From the NCBI GenBank assembly GCA_024709485.1, contig JANJWO010000007.1, forward strand, positions 1 through 64,000: DNA of 64,000 nt, written 5' to 3'. How positions within the stretch are numbered: position 1 is the stretch's first letter; the number at the start of each line of letters is the position of its first letter. Source of the DNA: Hydrogenophilaceae bacterium. GTDB lineage: Bacteria > Pseudomonadota > Gammaproteobacteria > Burkholderiales > Thiobacillaceae. The notes below the pieces were generated by a model that did no database searches, had not been told where the DNA came from, and worked only from the letters and a program-made list of their open reading frames with translations. Positions 10,450-19,142 of this stretch are shown here, piece by piece. Both the position numbers and the translations under genes were made by a program.

Positions 10450-11910
10450 ATGCTGATGCCGGGCACGACGAGACATACGCTGCGCCAAGCGACCGTGATT
10501 TTCACGCTCGCCGCCTTCCTCGCCGGCTGCGCCACCCAGCCGCTGCCGCCCGGCACCAGCCCACCGACCGGCGACCGCACGATCCCGCGCGACATCGTCG
10601 TCACCGCCGCCCATTTCCAGCCAGAAGCCAAAATCGACCTGCTGCTGCGCAGCCGGGCCGAGCTGGCCGGGGCCGGGGCCGGCGGCGGCGCGCTGGAGGG
10701 GCTGGGCGGACTGATGCAGGGCATGGGCAGTTGCCACGACCAGTATTGCGGCGCCGCCTTTTTGCTGCTGCTGCCGGTTTTCATGGGTGTGGGCGCGATC
10801 GTGGGGGCGGTGACGAATGCCCCCTCCGCCGCCTCCGCCGCACTCATCGAGAGCGGGCAAAAATCCATGCAGGCAGGCATCGCCCGGCTCGACCTTCAGC
10901 GCAGCGTGCAATCCGCCATTGCCAAAGAACTCGCCGGGCAGGGCGTGGCGAGCCATGTCGCCGAGGAGTGGGATGTCGGCCCCGCCACCCCGGAAGAGGC
11001 GCCGGCCTATGAATCCGTGAACCCCGAAACCCGCGATGCCATTCTCGAAGCCAGCGTCCTGGGCTTCCAGTTCAAGACCGCGCCGCGCACGGGAAGCAAG
11101 AAGATCAACTACACGCTGTCCATGAAAACCCGGCTCCGACTGCTGGCGCCGGCAAGCCGCAAGATAATGGACGAAATGAACGACGTGTATGAAAGCGAGC
11201 CGCATACCGCAAGCGAATGGCTGGATGGCGAGGCGCAACTGTTCAAGGCCGCCCTGGATGAAGCGATACGCGACACCGCCCGGGCGGCGGTACATGAAAT
11301 GTTCCTGCTGTACTACCCGGGCGGGACGCTTGCAGGCAAGCCGGGAAAAGGCCAGCTTGTCCCCGACTACGTGTTGAAGCCGCTCTACCCCGTGCCCGTC
11401 CAGTCGATCGATCTGCGCGGCGCATTTCTCGACAAGTACAAATCCAGCTTCGGCAATCTGCAGTTCGTGCCGGTGGACAGCCTGCAACCGACGCTGCAAT
11501 GGGAAACCTTTCCGCGCCCGCTCGACGTCGCTGCCGCAGGCGGCCGGGCGGCGCGCTTCAGCGATGTCCGCTACGAGATCGCCCTGTTCGATGCCCGGCT
11601 CACCGACTTGTATTACCAGCCCGGCATGCCGATCTATCGGCGCAGCGGGCTGATCGAGCCCAGCCACCGCCTGGAAACGAGCCTGCAGCCCTGCGCCCGC
11701 TATTTCTGGAGCGTGCGCGCCCACTTCAAGCTGGACGGCTGGCCGCGCCGCACCGAATGGAGCGGTGCCTACGATGTCTTTCCGACGACGAAGCCGTGGG
11801 AATTCCGCCGTGGCCTGACGAGCGGCCCGACATACCGTGCCGCAGTGGAGCCGCGCATCCTGATGCTTCCTTTCAGGGCGCCTTCGGCGGGCGGCTCGGC
11901 ATGCCAATGA
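10450..11910 (+). CDS. Large hypothetical lipoprotein
   Basis: About 486 residues. I choose the ATG at 10450, giving MLMPGTTRHTLRQATVIFTLAAFLAGC; ATG 10456 is equally possible, and GTG 10408 opens the frame. The lipobox LAGC is clear, so the protein is probably anchored in the outer or inner membrane. A glycine/alanine-rich hydrophobic stretch (about 85-125) with one CxxxxC-type pair (SCHDQYC) could insert into a membrane. The C-terminal third (about 360-450) reads like a beta-sandwich (LQWETF, YEIALFD, YFWSVRAHF). I do not recognise the family and assign no function. Confidence 0.7.
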   Translation: MLMPGTTRHTLRQATVIFTLAAFLAGCATQPLPPGTSPPTGDRTIPRDIVVTAAHFQPEAKIDLLLRSRAELAGAGAGGGALEGLGGLMQGMGSCHDQYCGAAFLLLLPVFMGVGAIVGAVTNAPSAASAALIESGQKSMQAGIARLDLQRSVQSAIAKELAGQGVASHVAEEWDVGPATPEEAPAYESVNPETRDAILEASVLGFQFKTAPRTGSKKINYTLSMKTRLRLLAPASRKIMDEMNDVYESEPHTASEWLDGEAQLFKAALDEAIRDTARAAVHEMFLLYYPGGTLAGKPGKGQLVPDYVLKPLYPVPVQSIDLRGAFLDKYKSSFGNLQFVPVDSLQPTLQWETFPRPLDVAAAGGRAARFSDVRYEIALFDARLTDLYYQPGMPIYRRSGLIEPSHRLETSLQPCARYFWSVRAHFKLDGWPRRTEWSGAYDVFPTTKPWEFRRGLTSGPTYRAAVEPRILMLPFRAPSAGGSACQ

Positions 11911-11931
11911 GCGGCCACGCATAGCGGCATT

Positions 11932-11963
11932 AAAAAACGGGGCATTGCGAATCGCCCGGTTTG
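11932..11963 (-). terminator. Probable terminator of the DUF1059 gene
   Basis: On the minus strand CCGGGC-gattcgcaat-GCCCCGG-like pairing, with one bulge, is followed by six T. It lies 28 bases after the stop at 11992 and also sits between convergent genes, so it may act on both strands. Confidence 0.6.
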
Positions 11964-11991
11964 TCGAAAGCGCCGGCTTGCCCCCGCTAGC

Positions 11992-12192
11992 TCAGGCAGC
12001 CTTGGCCACGGGCATGGCTTTGATCATCTTGCGTATTTCCGTGCGCAATTCCGGCGTGTCCCGCTCGCCGTGCACCGCAATGGCATGCTGCACCGCCGCT
12101 TCCAGCAGTTCGTCGGTGCTGTCCGCGGAAAGCATGACCGTGCAGTTCATTTCGCTCGGGTATTCCCGACAATCGATGTATTTGCGTTCCAT
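11992..12192 (-). CDS. DUF1059 family small protein
   Basis: 66 residues. It matches the short DUF1059 pattern: an early cysteine pair (DCREYPSEMNC), an acidic segment DELLEAAVQHAIAVHG and a C-terminal ELRTEIRKMIK. AGGAGGA lies seven bases upstream of the ATG, a very strong ribosome site that suggests high expression. No signal peptide. The function of the family is unknown; it has been seen as a small, possibly metal-binding, stress-associated protein. Confidence 0.85.
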   Translation of the reverse strand: MERKYIDCREYPSEMNCTVMLSADSTDELLEAAVQHAIAVHGERDTPELRTEIRKMIKAMPVAKAA

Positions 12193-12428
12193 CGCTGCGT
12201 CCTCCTTTCATTCGCTCTTTCCGCCTGGCGGCCGCAAGCGGCCGCTTGCGCGAAGCGATAGCACGTTATAGCGCCGGACTGCCGCGCCGTGGATAGATTC
12301 TTTCGATTCTCACCGCCGCGCGAAAACGGCATAACAAAAACGAATCGCCCTGTCGCCACCCGGAGCGCACCCGGCCGCGATGCTAGAAAGACAGTAGCCG
12401 CCCCCCAACCAAGCCCGCGAACCGCCCC

Positions 12429-13634
12429 ATGCCCGAGCCGACCCGCCCCCGACGCGCAACGAACTGGCGAAGCCTGCCAGCCGGCATCTGGGCGCTGGGC
12501 TTCGGCTCGCTGCTCATGGACACCTCCTCGGAGCTGATCCATAGCCTGTTGCCGGTGTTCCTGGTCAGCGTGCTGGGCGCCTCCATGATCACGGTCGGCG
12601 TCATCGAAGGCGTCGCCGAGGCCACCGCCGCGATCGTGAAGATCTTCTCCGGCATGCTCAGCGACTATCTCGGGCGCCGCAAGCTGTTGATGATCCTCGG
12701 CTATGCGCTGGCAGCTTTCACCAAGCCGGGGTTTCCGTTGGCGCAGTCGGTGGGCTGGGTGTTTGCGGCACGCTTCGCCGACCGCATCGGCAAGGGCATA
12801 CGCGGCGCGCCGCGCGATGCGCTGGTGGCCGACATCACGCCGGCGGCGATGCGCGGCGCGGCGTACGGCCTGCGTCAGGCGCTGGATTCGACAGGCGCGC
12901 TGCTGGGGCCGCTACTGGCGGTGGCATTCATGATGGCGCTGGCCGACAACCTCAGGGCGGTGATGTGGGTTGCCGTGATGCCGGCCTTTCTCAGCGTGGC
13001 CGTGCTGACGATTTACGTGCGCGAGCCGGAGCCCGCCAACGGCCCCGCCGCCCGGTCGCCGATTGCGCTGGCAGACATGAGGCGCCTGCCGTGGCGTTAC
13101 TGGCTGGTCGTGCTGCTCGGCGCCGTGTTCGCGCTGGCGCGCTTCAGCGAGGCGTTTCTAATACTGCGCGCCCAGGAGGTGGGGCTCGGCATCGCTTACG
13201 TCCCCGCGGTGATGATCGTGATGAATATTTTCTATGCCGGCGCCGCCTATCCGGCCGGCGCCGCGGCCGACCGCATGCGTCCACACACCCTGCTGCTGTT
13301 CGGGCTGGCGCTGCTGATTGCGGCAGACTGCCTGCTAGCACTCGCCGCCTCGCCGCCGACCGCGTTTGCCGGCGCCGCTTTATGGGGGCTGCACATGGCC
13401 TTCACGCAGGGTCTGCTGTCCAAGCTTGTCGCAGACAGCGCGCCTGCGGCCTTGCGCGGCACCGCCTTCGGAATGTTCAACCTCATCACCGGCGGTGCGC
13501 TGCTCCTGGCGAGCGTGATCGCCGGCGCACTCTGGAGCACCTACGGCGCGCCGGCCACCTTCCTCGCCGGCGCGACATTCGCCATCATTGCCGCCGTCGG
13601 TCTGTTCGCGCGCAGGCCGCATCGCGCAGCCTGA
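12429..13634 (+). CDS. MFS transporter
   Basis: 401 residues with twelve predicted membrane segments. The cytoplasmic loop 2-3 motif appears as SDYLGRRK, and the loop GKGIRGAPRDALVADI identifies a distinct bacterial MFS clade that resembles drug or metabolite exporters. The substrate cannot be inferred. It is divergent from the DUF1059 gene and ends 15 bases before the Hsp20 remnant on the other strand. Confidence 0.88.
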   Translation: MPEPTRPRRATNWRSLPAGIWALGFGSLLMDTSSELIHSLLPVFLVSVLGASMITVGVIEGVAEATAAIVKIFSGMLSDYLGRRKLLMILGYALAAFTKPGFPLAQSVGWVFAARFADRIGKGIRGAPRDALVADITPAAMRGAAYGLRQALDSTGALLGPLLAVAFMMALADNLRAVMWVAVMPAFLSVAVLTIYVREPEPANGPAARSPIALADMRRLPWRYWLVVLLGAVFALARFSEAFLILRAQEVGLGIAYVPAVMIVMNIFYAGAAYPAGAAADRMRPHTLLLFGLALLIAADCLLALAASPPTAFAGAALWGLHMAFTQGLLSKLVADSAPAALRGTAFGMFNLITGGALLLASVIAGALWSTYGAPATFLAGATFAIIAAVGLFARRPHRAA

Positions 13635-13649
13635 GGCCAATCGCGCCGT

Positions 13650-13892
13650 CTAGTGAATTTCCAGCTTCCTGGCCACGCTCGATGCCTTCTTCGGCAGAGT
13701 CAGGCGCAAGAGGCCGTCTGCATAGGTGGCATCGACGCCCTTTTCCTCGATTTCATGCGGCAGCCGAACGGTGCGGCTGAAGCTGCCGTAGCAGCGCTCG
13801 TTGCACCACTCCTTGGTGCCGGAAGCCATTTCAATATCCGGCCTGGCGCCCTGGCTTCGGCGTGCTAGGATTTCGCGGATCGCCACGGACAA
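13650..13892 (-). pseudogene. Remnant of a small heat-shock protein (Hsp20), N-terminal half missing
   Basis: The last ~55 codons match the C-terminal half of the Hsp20 alpha-crystallin domain: ERCYGSFSRTVRLP, then VDATYADGLLRLTLPKK and a terminal KLEIH. Intact Hsp20 proteins are about 140-150 residues and begin with an N-terminal arm and strands (VDVYETDD-type) that are absent here. The frame stays open upstream only through non-homologous sequence, starts with a TTG, and runs into the DUF192 gene start region. I read this as a decayed gene fragment; a short expressed protein cannot be excluded. Confidence 0.7.
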
Positions 13893-13901
13893 ACGCCCAT
13901 C

Positions 13902-14348
13902 ATGTCGACAGCCCTGCGCCTTGTGCTCATCCTGCTGCTAATCGGCGCCGCGCCGGCGCAAGCCGGTTCCCGGCTTGTCGAGCTGGACCTCGGCCCGCAC
14001 CGCATCGCGGCGGAAATCGCCGACACCCCGCAAAAGCAGGCGCGGGGCCTGATGCACCGCCGCGCTCTGCCCGAGCACCGGGGCATGCTGTTTGTGCATG
14101 GCGACGACCGCATGATCTGCATGTGGATGAAGCACACGCCGCTGCCGCTGTCGGTGGCCTTCATCGATGCGGCAGGCGACATTCTCAACATCGAGGACAT
14201 GCAGCCCAATAGCACCGACCTGCATTGCGCCAGCAGCCCCGCCCGGTTCGCGCTGGAGATGCGGCTCGGCTGGTTTCGCGACCACGGCGTGAGAAGCGGG
14301 GATGCGGTGCGGGGGCTGGAGCGGCTGGAGCGGCCGCACGGCGACTGA
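13902..14348 (+). CDS. DUF192 family periplasmic protein
   Basis: 148 residues. The signal peptide ends near APAQA. The DUF192 core follows: AEIADTPQKQARGLMHRRALPEHRGMLF, then CMWMKHTPLPLSVAFID and the C-terminal ALEMRLGWFRDHGVRSGD. DUF192 proteins are small beta-rich domains found secreted in many bacteria; their function is unknown. The gene starts ten bases from the 5' edge of the Hsp20 remnant on the opposite strand. Confidence 0.9.
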   Translation: MSTALRLVLILLLIGAAPAQAGSRLVELDLGPHRIAAEIADTPQKQARGLMHRRALPEHRGMLFVHGDDRMICMWMKHTPLPLSVAFIDAAGDILNIEDMQPNSTDLHCASSPARFALEMRLGWFRDHGVRSGDAVRGLERLERPHGD

Positions 14349-14398
14349 ATGATCGCGGCAGCCGCCCGTCGCGGTTTAATGATCGCGGCAGCCGCCCG
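14348..14398. repeat. Two-copy 30-base tandem repeat
   Basis: The 21-base core beginning AATGATCGCGGCAGC occurs at 14348-14368 and again at 14378-14398. The intervening bases give a 30-base period. It starts at the stop codon of the DUF192 gene. Confidence 0.85.
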
Positions 14399-14425
14399 CC
14401 AAGGTTTTCGGCACGGGCGTGGCGC

Positions 14426-14992
14426 TCAAGACGGCGCCTGGCGGTCAAGCGCGCGCCAGTAGCGATAAATCGACTCGACACTGCCGGACAAGCTGTCGCA
14501 CAGGCGGCGATAGGCCTCGTCGCGCGCCGCCCCGCGATGGCGCGCGAGCTGGTGGATCGGCGCCAGCAGGCCGTTGAGCGCGGCGCCGGCCTGCACGGCC
14601 CATTGCTCGCGGCACAGCGACATGCCGGAAAAATAGCCCTGGCACCAGGCCGTTGCATCCACCGCGACGCCGCGGCCGGCGCCCGGCAGGAAATCGAGCA
14701 CCGGACGATAACGGCCCGCCTGCCTCAGGCCGGTCTCGATCTCGTGGTACAGGCGCATGGCCAGGCCGAGCATGGTTTCGGCCTGTTCCCCCGACTCGAA
14801 CACCGGCTCGTCGAACACGAGGCGCAGCCATTCGCCCGGCTCCAATTGCTCGGGCCCGCTGGCCGCGGCAGTGAGAAAGCCGTGCGCGCGCGACAGGCTC
14901 ATGGCTTCGCGCCCGCAGGCCCGCGAATGCAGGAAGGCGTCGAGCGCGAGCAGGTCGGTCTGCTCTAACGGCTGGCTGGCGGCTGGCAACAT
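14426..14992 (-). CDS. UPF0149/YecA-like family protein
   Basis: 188 residues from the ATG at 14992. It shows the all-helical UPF0149 pattern: QTDLLALDAFLHS, then SLSRAHGFLTAAASGPEQLEPGEWLRLVF, and WCQGYFSGMSL in the second half. The frame extends upstream to 15163 only through sequence with no family similarity. There is no C-terminal SEC-C zinc motif, which many YecA proteins carry. The function of this family is not established. It is divergent from the DsrE-like gene. Confidence 0.85.
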   Translation of the reverse strand: MLPAASQPLEQTDLLALDAFLHSRACGREAMSLSRAHGFLTAAASGPEQLEPGEWLRLVFDEPVFESGEQAETMLGLAMRLYHEIETGLRQAGRYRPVLDFLPGAGRGVAVDATAWCQGYFSGMSLCREQWAVQAGAALNGLLAPIHQLARHRGAARDEAYRRLCDSLSGSVESIYRYWRALDRQAPS

Positions 14993-15095
14993 GGCGCCAG
15001 CATGCACGTTTTGCCCGTATGCGGTCAACCTTCGGTTAAGATGAAACGATGGCGCCAAGCGGCCGCCGCCGCTGAAAAAAAACCCGGAGTCGTTC

Positions 15096-15620
15096 ATGCA
15101 GCCCATCAAGACCCTGCTCACCCTCCTCTTCGCGATGACGCTCACCGCAGCCTCGCTGGCCATGGCCGCGGCGCCAGCAGCCGGCGAACGCCCAATGCTG
15201 CAGGTCGATCCCGACAGAAACTACCAGGTGGTGTACGACATCGCCTCGGACAGGATCGATGCCGGCATCAGCCGCGGCCTGTATTACGCGCGCGGCCTGC
15301 TCGAAGCGTTCGGCAAGCAGGGCGTCAAACCCGCGCAGCTCGACATCCACCTGGTGCTGCACGGCAATGCGGCGAAATTTCTGCTGGTGGACGAGGCCTA
15401 CCAGCGCGCCATGAACGATGCGTTCGCCGTCAATCTCAACGCCAAGATCACCCAGGATCTGCTCGACCTGGGGGTGCGCGTGGAAATCTGCCACAGCACG
15501 ATGCGCGCCAAGGGCTGGACGGCCCGCGACGTGCTGCCCGGCGTCAGCATCGTGCACGACGGCTACACGCGGCTGATCCAGTTGCAGAGCGAGGGCTACC
15601 ACTACCTCGGCGGATTCTGA
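15096..15620 (+). CDS. Secreted DsrE-like family protein
   Basis: 174 residues with a signal peptide ending near LAMAAA, so likely periplasmic. The mature part has the DsrE/DsrF-like alpha/beta fold: YQVVYDIAS, then AGISRGLYYARGLLEAFG, DIHLVLHGNAAKFLL, and VRVEICHSTMRAKGW, where the cysteine near residue 138 sits at the position used in sulfur-relay relatives. Cytosolic DsrE members pass sulfur between proteins; secreted versions are common in sulfur- and iron-metabolising bacteria but their role is unproven. CCCGGAG precedes the ATG. Confidence 0.85.
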   Translation: MQPIKTLLTLLFAMTLTAASLAMAAAPAAGERPMLQVDPDRNYQVVYDIASDRIDAGISRGLYYARGLLEAFGKQGVKPAQLDIHLVLHGNAAKFLLVDEAYQRAMNDAFAVNLNAKITQDLLDLGVRVEICHSTMRAKGWTARDVLPGVSIVHDGYTRLIQLQSEGYHYLGGF

Positions 15621-15661
15621 GGCGGCGGCGCCGGCGCGATGAACTATCCGGGCCCTGCCGC

Positions 15662-16147
15662 ATGGAGGTGACGATTCTGCTCTGGCTGCTCGCCGCGCTC
15701 CTGATCGTGGCGGGCTTCGCCGGCCTGGTGCTGCCGGCGTTGCCGGGCATCCCGCTGATCTACGCAGGCCTGGTGGTGCTGGCGTGGTCGGAGAATTTTG
15801 CCCATGTCGGCTGGATCACGCTCACCGTTCTGGGCGTGCTGGCGCTGTTGAGCCATGGCGTGGATCTGCTCGCCGCCTCCCTCGGCGCCAGACGCTTCGG
15901 CGCCTCCCCGCGCGCCCTGTGGGGCGCGGCGCTGGGCGCGCTCGTTGGCCTCCTCTTCGGCCTCATCGGCATGCTGCTGGGGCCTTTCGTCGGCGCGCTG
16001 ATCGGCGAGTTCAGCGGCGGGGCTTCGGCCAGGGAAGCCCTGCACGCCGGCTTGGGCGCGACGCTGGGGCTGGTGTTCGGCGCGCTGCTGAAGATCGCGC
16101 TCGCCTTCACCATGCTCGGGGTTTTCGTGATGGATCGACTCATCTAG
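15662..16147 (+). CDS. DUF456 family membrane protein
   Basis: 161 residues and very hydrophobic, with about four to five membrane segments. It contains the DUF456 hallmarks LPGIPLIYAGLV near the start and the glycine-rich LLFGLIGMLLGPFVGALIGE in the middle. The start is the ATG at 15662. It follows the DsrE-like gene by 41 bases on the same strand. The family has no known function. Confidence 0.85.
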   Translation: MEVTILLWLLAALLIVAGFAGLVLPALPGIPLIYAGLVVLAWSENFAHVGWITLTVLGVLALLSHGVDLLAASLGARRFGASPRALWGAALGALVGLLFGLIGMLLGPFVGALIGEFSGGASAREALHAGLGATLGLVFGALLKIALAFTMLGVFVMDRLI

Positions 16148-16297
16148 CAGAGCGCAAAGAACATGCTCGCAAGGGGAGGCGTGACGCTGTATGCGGGCGG
16201 CTGGAGGTGGCGAAAGATCGAAACGCGCGCCGCCCCGCGGGTGAACCTTGCCGAATCCGGCCTGTCGGAAAAATTGCTTCGAGAACGGGGGATATCC

Positions 16298-16852
16298 ATG
16301 CTCAAAAAAATGCCGCTGCTGCCTGCCCTCGCCGGCCTCGCCCTCGCAGGCAGCCTTCTTTCCCGCCCCCTCGCGGCCGCCGATGCGCCGGTCTACGCGA
16401 TCGGCGTGCTCGGCCACGATCAGGGTCTGGCCAGCGACCACCACGAGCACGGCATCGATCTCAACCTGGAAGTGCAATTTTCGCCGCTCGACTTCTGGGG
16501 CAGGCCGCGTCCGCATCTGGGCGCCACCCTGAACTTCACCGGGGACACCAACGTGGTCTACGCCGGCCTCAGCTTCCCGGTTTACCGCCGATCGAACTGG
16601 CTGCTGGACGGCTTCCTCGGCGCCGTCGCGCATGACGGCCCGCTGCACAAGGACAAGCTCGGCTGCAGGCAGGACAGCGATTGCGGCTACGGCGTGCGCA
16701 TCATGCCGCGGCTGGGCGTGGAACTAGGTTACCGCGTGAACGACAAGTCGGCGATTTCTCTCTATTACGACCACATGTCCCACTACTGGATCATCGACGC
16801 CGAGAACGAGGGCCTCGAGCACGCCGGGCTGCGCTACCTGTTCAGTTTCTAG
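16298..16852 (+). CDS. PagL-like lipid A 3-O-deacylase (acyloxyacyl hydrolase family)
   Basis: 184 residues from the ATG at 16298; GGGG lies shortly upstream. A signal peptide ends near PLAAADA. The barrel shows PagL features: EHGIDLNLEVQF, GRPRPHLGATLNFTGDT and YAGLSFPVY. Near the C-terminus, DHMSH and then AENEGLEH carry the His-x-Ser and downstream Glu used as the catalytic triad in Pseudomonas PagL. It ends ...LRYLFSF, with a terminal phenylalanine. PagL removes the 3-position acyl chain from lipid A at the outer membrane. Its 3' end overlaps the convergent MFS gene by 11 bases. Confidence 0.85.
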   Translation: MLKKMPLLPALAGLALAGSLLSRPLAAADAPVYAIGVLGHDQGLASDHHEHGIDLNLEVQFSPLDFWGRPRPHLGATLNFTGDTNVVYAGLSFPVYRRSNWLLDGFLGAVAHDGPLHKDKLGCRQDSDCGYGVRIMPRLGVELGYRVNDKSAISLYYDHMSHYWIIDAENEGLEHAGLRYLFSF

Positions 16853-18029
16853 CCGGCCGCTCTTTTTCCATGCCGGCGCCGAGCAGCAGCGCCGCGCCGA
16901 GCAAAATCGCCGCCAGCAGGAAAAAGGCCTGGGCATAGCCCGCGCTCGACACCATCCAGCCGGTGAGCACCGGGCCGATCGACTGGCCGACATCCATCAC
17001 CGTGCGCAGCACGCCCATGGAAGAGCCGAAGCGGCCGTTGCGGGTGAGGTCGGCCACCAGCGCCGAGGTGGACGAGGTCACGGTGGCGAAGCCGAGGCCG
17101 AACGCCAGGCTCAGCGCCGACAGCCCGATGAAGTTCGGCAGCGCCGGCAGCAGCGCGACGCTGCCGGCGCCGAGCAGCAGGCCGGGGACGATGACCTGCC
17201 GGCGCCCCACCCGGTCCGACACCCGGCCCATGAGCGGCTTCATGAACACGATGCCGACCAGCTGCACGCCGAGGATGATGCCGATCTGCCAGGCGGGAAT
17301 GCCGAGCGAGGCGGCGAATAGCGCCAGAAAGGCCTCGATCGCGCCGAACACCAGATACTGCGCCGCCTCGACCAGGCTCACCAGCATGATGCCGCGATCC
17401 TTGAGCACGGTGACGAGGCTTTTCCAGAAATGCGGCAATTGCAGCCGGCGCCGCGGCCCTGGCGCGGCATCGCGCAACAGGCTGCCGGCGGCCAGCGCAA
17501 GCACGCCGCTGACGGCGCACGCGACATACACCGCGCCGAAACTCGCCAGCGAGATCAGCGCACCGCCTAGGAATGGCGCTATCGCGCGCCCGACGATGGT
17601 GACGGAGGAATAGGCGGACAGGCGCGCCGCACGGTCCGCGCTGTAGCGCTCAGCGATGGCGGCGGTGGCGACGGTGCCGAAGATGGCGGTGGCGAAACCG
17701 TGATAGAAGCGCACGGCCATCAGCTGCCAGGCCGTGTCGATGAGCAGGTACAGAAACGGCGCCGTGGCGAACACCACGAGCGAGGCGACGAGCACGCGCC
17801 GATGGCCGAGGAAGTCCGACAGCGCGCCGGCGGGGAAGCTGACCAGGATGCCGGGAATGGTGGAGGCGATGACGATCCAGCCGATTTCCGCCGGACTGGC
17901 GCCGAGCGACGCCGCGAACAGCGGCAGCACCGGCGTCTTCGACATGGTCGAGCTCAGGATGGCGAGCCCGCCGGTCAGGGCGATGAGGGCGAAGAAGGAG
18001 GCTTGGACGGTTTTGGCGTTGTTCGACAT
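16842..18029 (-). CDS. MFS transporter
   Basis: 395 residues, twelve predicted membrane segments. The loop 2-3 motif appears as GALSDFLGHRR and its repeat-half counterpart as GRVSDRVGRR. The architecture is that of drug:H+ antiporter-type permeases; the substrate is unknown. Its stop codon lies inside the 3' end of the convergent PagL-like gene. Confidence 0.88.
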   Translation of the reverse strand: MSNNAKTVQASFFALIALTGGLAILSSTMSKTPVLPLFAASLGASPAEIGWIVIASTIPGILVSFPAGALSDFLGHRRVLVASLVVFATAPFLYLLIDTAWQLMAVRFYHGFATAIFGTVATAAIAERYSADRAARLSAYSSVTIVGRAIAPFLGGALISLASFGAVYVACAVSGVLALAAGSLLRDAAPGPRRRLQLPHFWKSLVTVLKDRGIMLVSLVEAAQYLVFGAIEAFLALFAASLGIPAWQIGIILGVQLVGIVFMKPLMGRVSDRVGRRQVIVPGLLLGAGSVALLPALPNFIGLSALSLAFGLGFATVTSSTSALVADLTRNGRFGSSMGVLRTVMDVGQSIGPVLTGWMVSSAGYAQAFFLLAAILLGAALLLGAGMEKERPARN

Positions 18030-18260
18030 TTATCGTCCCGGGAAAATCCTGCGCCGATTATGGCACAGCCCCGGCGCGGCCGACTGCGCGGCGCACGCAG
18101 CCGCAAGCAGCGAACGCCACGCATCAAGGCTGCTCCGGCGTTGGGTTAATATTGACTCGACTGCCGCCAGGCAATGCATGCAGCAGCCCGCCATTGATCC
18201 TTTCCCGGCCCAAAAACTCGACGGCCTGGAGCAATATTCTCGACACGCCAAGGAACCCGC

Positions 18261-18515
18261 ATGAAGGCAAAAACCGTTTGGGCCATGGGCCTGCTGCTGA
18301 CGCTGCTGGGATGCAGCAAGCTGACGCTGGAAAACTACAATCAAATCGGACCCGGCATGCGCTACGATGAAGTGACGCAGCTCATCGGCCAGCCGGAAAA
18401 GTGCGACGACGTCATGGGCTTGCGCAACTGCGTGTGGGGCGACGAGCAACGCTCCATCAACGTGACTTTCGCCGGCGGCAAGGTGCTGCTGTTCTCCTCG
18501 AGCAATCTGAAATGA
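18261..18515 (+). CDS. Small lipoprotein with BamE/SmpA-like fold (DUF3862-type)
   Basis: 84 residues. The lipoprotein signal has LLTLLGC, with the lipidated cysteine near residue 18. The body NYNQIGPGMRYDEVTQLIGQPEKC, followed by CVWGDEQRSINVTFAGGKV, is the pattern of small SmpA/OmlA-related domains (a helix pair then a three-stranded sheet). AAGGA lies upstream of the ATG. It is followed seven bases later by the flavin reductase gene on the same strand. Function unknown. Confidence 0.85.
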   Translation: MKAKTVWAMGLLLTLLGCSKLTLENYNQIGPGMRYDEVTQLIGQPEKCDDVMGLRNCVWGDEQRSINVTFAGGKVLLFSSSNLK

Positions 18516-18522
18516 GGACTTG

Positions 18523-19059
18523 ATGGCCAAACGCTCCCTCCCCCTTTCCCGGGTCTACGGCCTGCTGGAGACGGGCCCGGTGGTGCTGATCAGCGTCGCC
18601 GGCAGGGCGGGCGCGAACATCATGACCCAGTCCTGGCACACCATGATGGAGTTCGAGCCGCCGCTGGTGGGCTGCGTCATCAGCGGACGCAACTACAGCT
18701 TCGGCATCCTGCGCAAGACGCGCGAATGCGTGATCAACATCCCCACCCTGGAACTGGCCGCCCAGGTGGTGAAATGCGGCAATGCCTCGGGCGAGAGCAT
18801 CGACAAGTTCCAAGCCTGCGGCCTCACCCCGCTGCCCGCCGCGCAGGTGAAGGCGCCGCTCATCGCCGAGTGCTACGCCAACCTGGAATGCCGGGTTTAC
18901 GACAGCCGCATGGTCAACAAATACAATTTCTTCGTGCTGGAAGTGGTCAAGGCCTGGACCGATCCCAAGGTCAAGAACCCGCGCACCCTGCACCACCGCG
19001 GCATGGGCGCCTTCATGGTGGCGGGCGAAACCGTCAAACTCGCCTCGCGGGCGAAATAG
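18523..19059 (+). CDS. Flavin reductase-like FMN-binding protein
   Basis: 178 residues from the ATG at 18523, with GAGGAC just upstream. It has the flavin-reductase-like domain: GPVVLISVAG, then ANIMTQSWHTMMEFEPPLVGCVIS for FMN binding, and ECVINIP with GNASGESIDKF. Members reduce or bind FMN with NAD(P)H in the cytosol and often serve a partner oxygenase; no partner is adjacent. It probably shares a transcript with the lipoprotein gene before it. Confidence 0.9.
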   Translation: MAKRSLPLSRVYGLLETGPVVLISVAGRAGANIMTQSWHTMMEFEPPLVGCVISGRNYSFGILRKTRECVINIPTLELAAQVVKCGNASGESIDKFQACGLTPLPAAQVKAPLIAECYANLECRVYDSRMVNKYNFFVLEVVKAWTDPKVKNPRTLHHRGMGAFMVAGETVKLASRAK

Positions 19060-19104
19060 GCGCACGCCCTGCCGCGTCCGGCCAGGGCGCCAAAGCCGCG
19101 GCGC

Positions 19105-19110
19105 TATAAT
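19105..19110 (+). promoter_or_regulatory. TATAAT box ahead of the CZB-GGDEF gene
   Basis: A perfect -10 hexamer with no good -35. If used, transcription would begin near 19117, downstream of the ATG at 19113, which supports the ATG at 19143 as the real start. Confidence 0.4.
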
Positions 19111-19142
19111 GAATGGGCGAAAAATTCGACAGGCCCGCGCCC

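Noticed and set aside
14348-14398. Possible CRISPR from the 30-base repeat
   Set aside because: Only two copies with a nine-base gap and no cas genes.
19060-19090. Terminator after the flavin reductase gene
   Set aside because: GCCCTG and CAGGGC (19066-19088) pair, but there is no T run.
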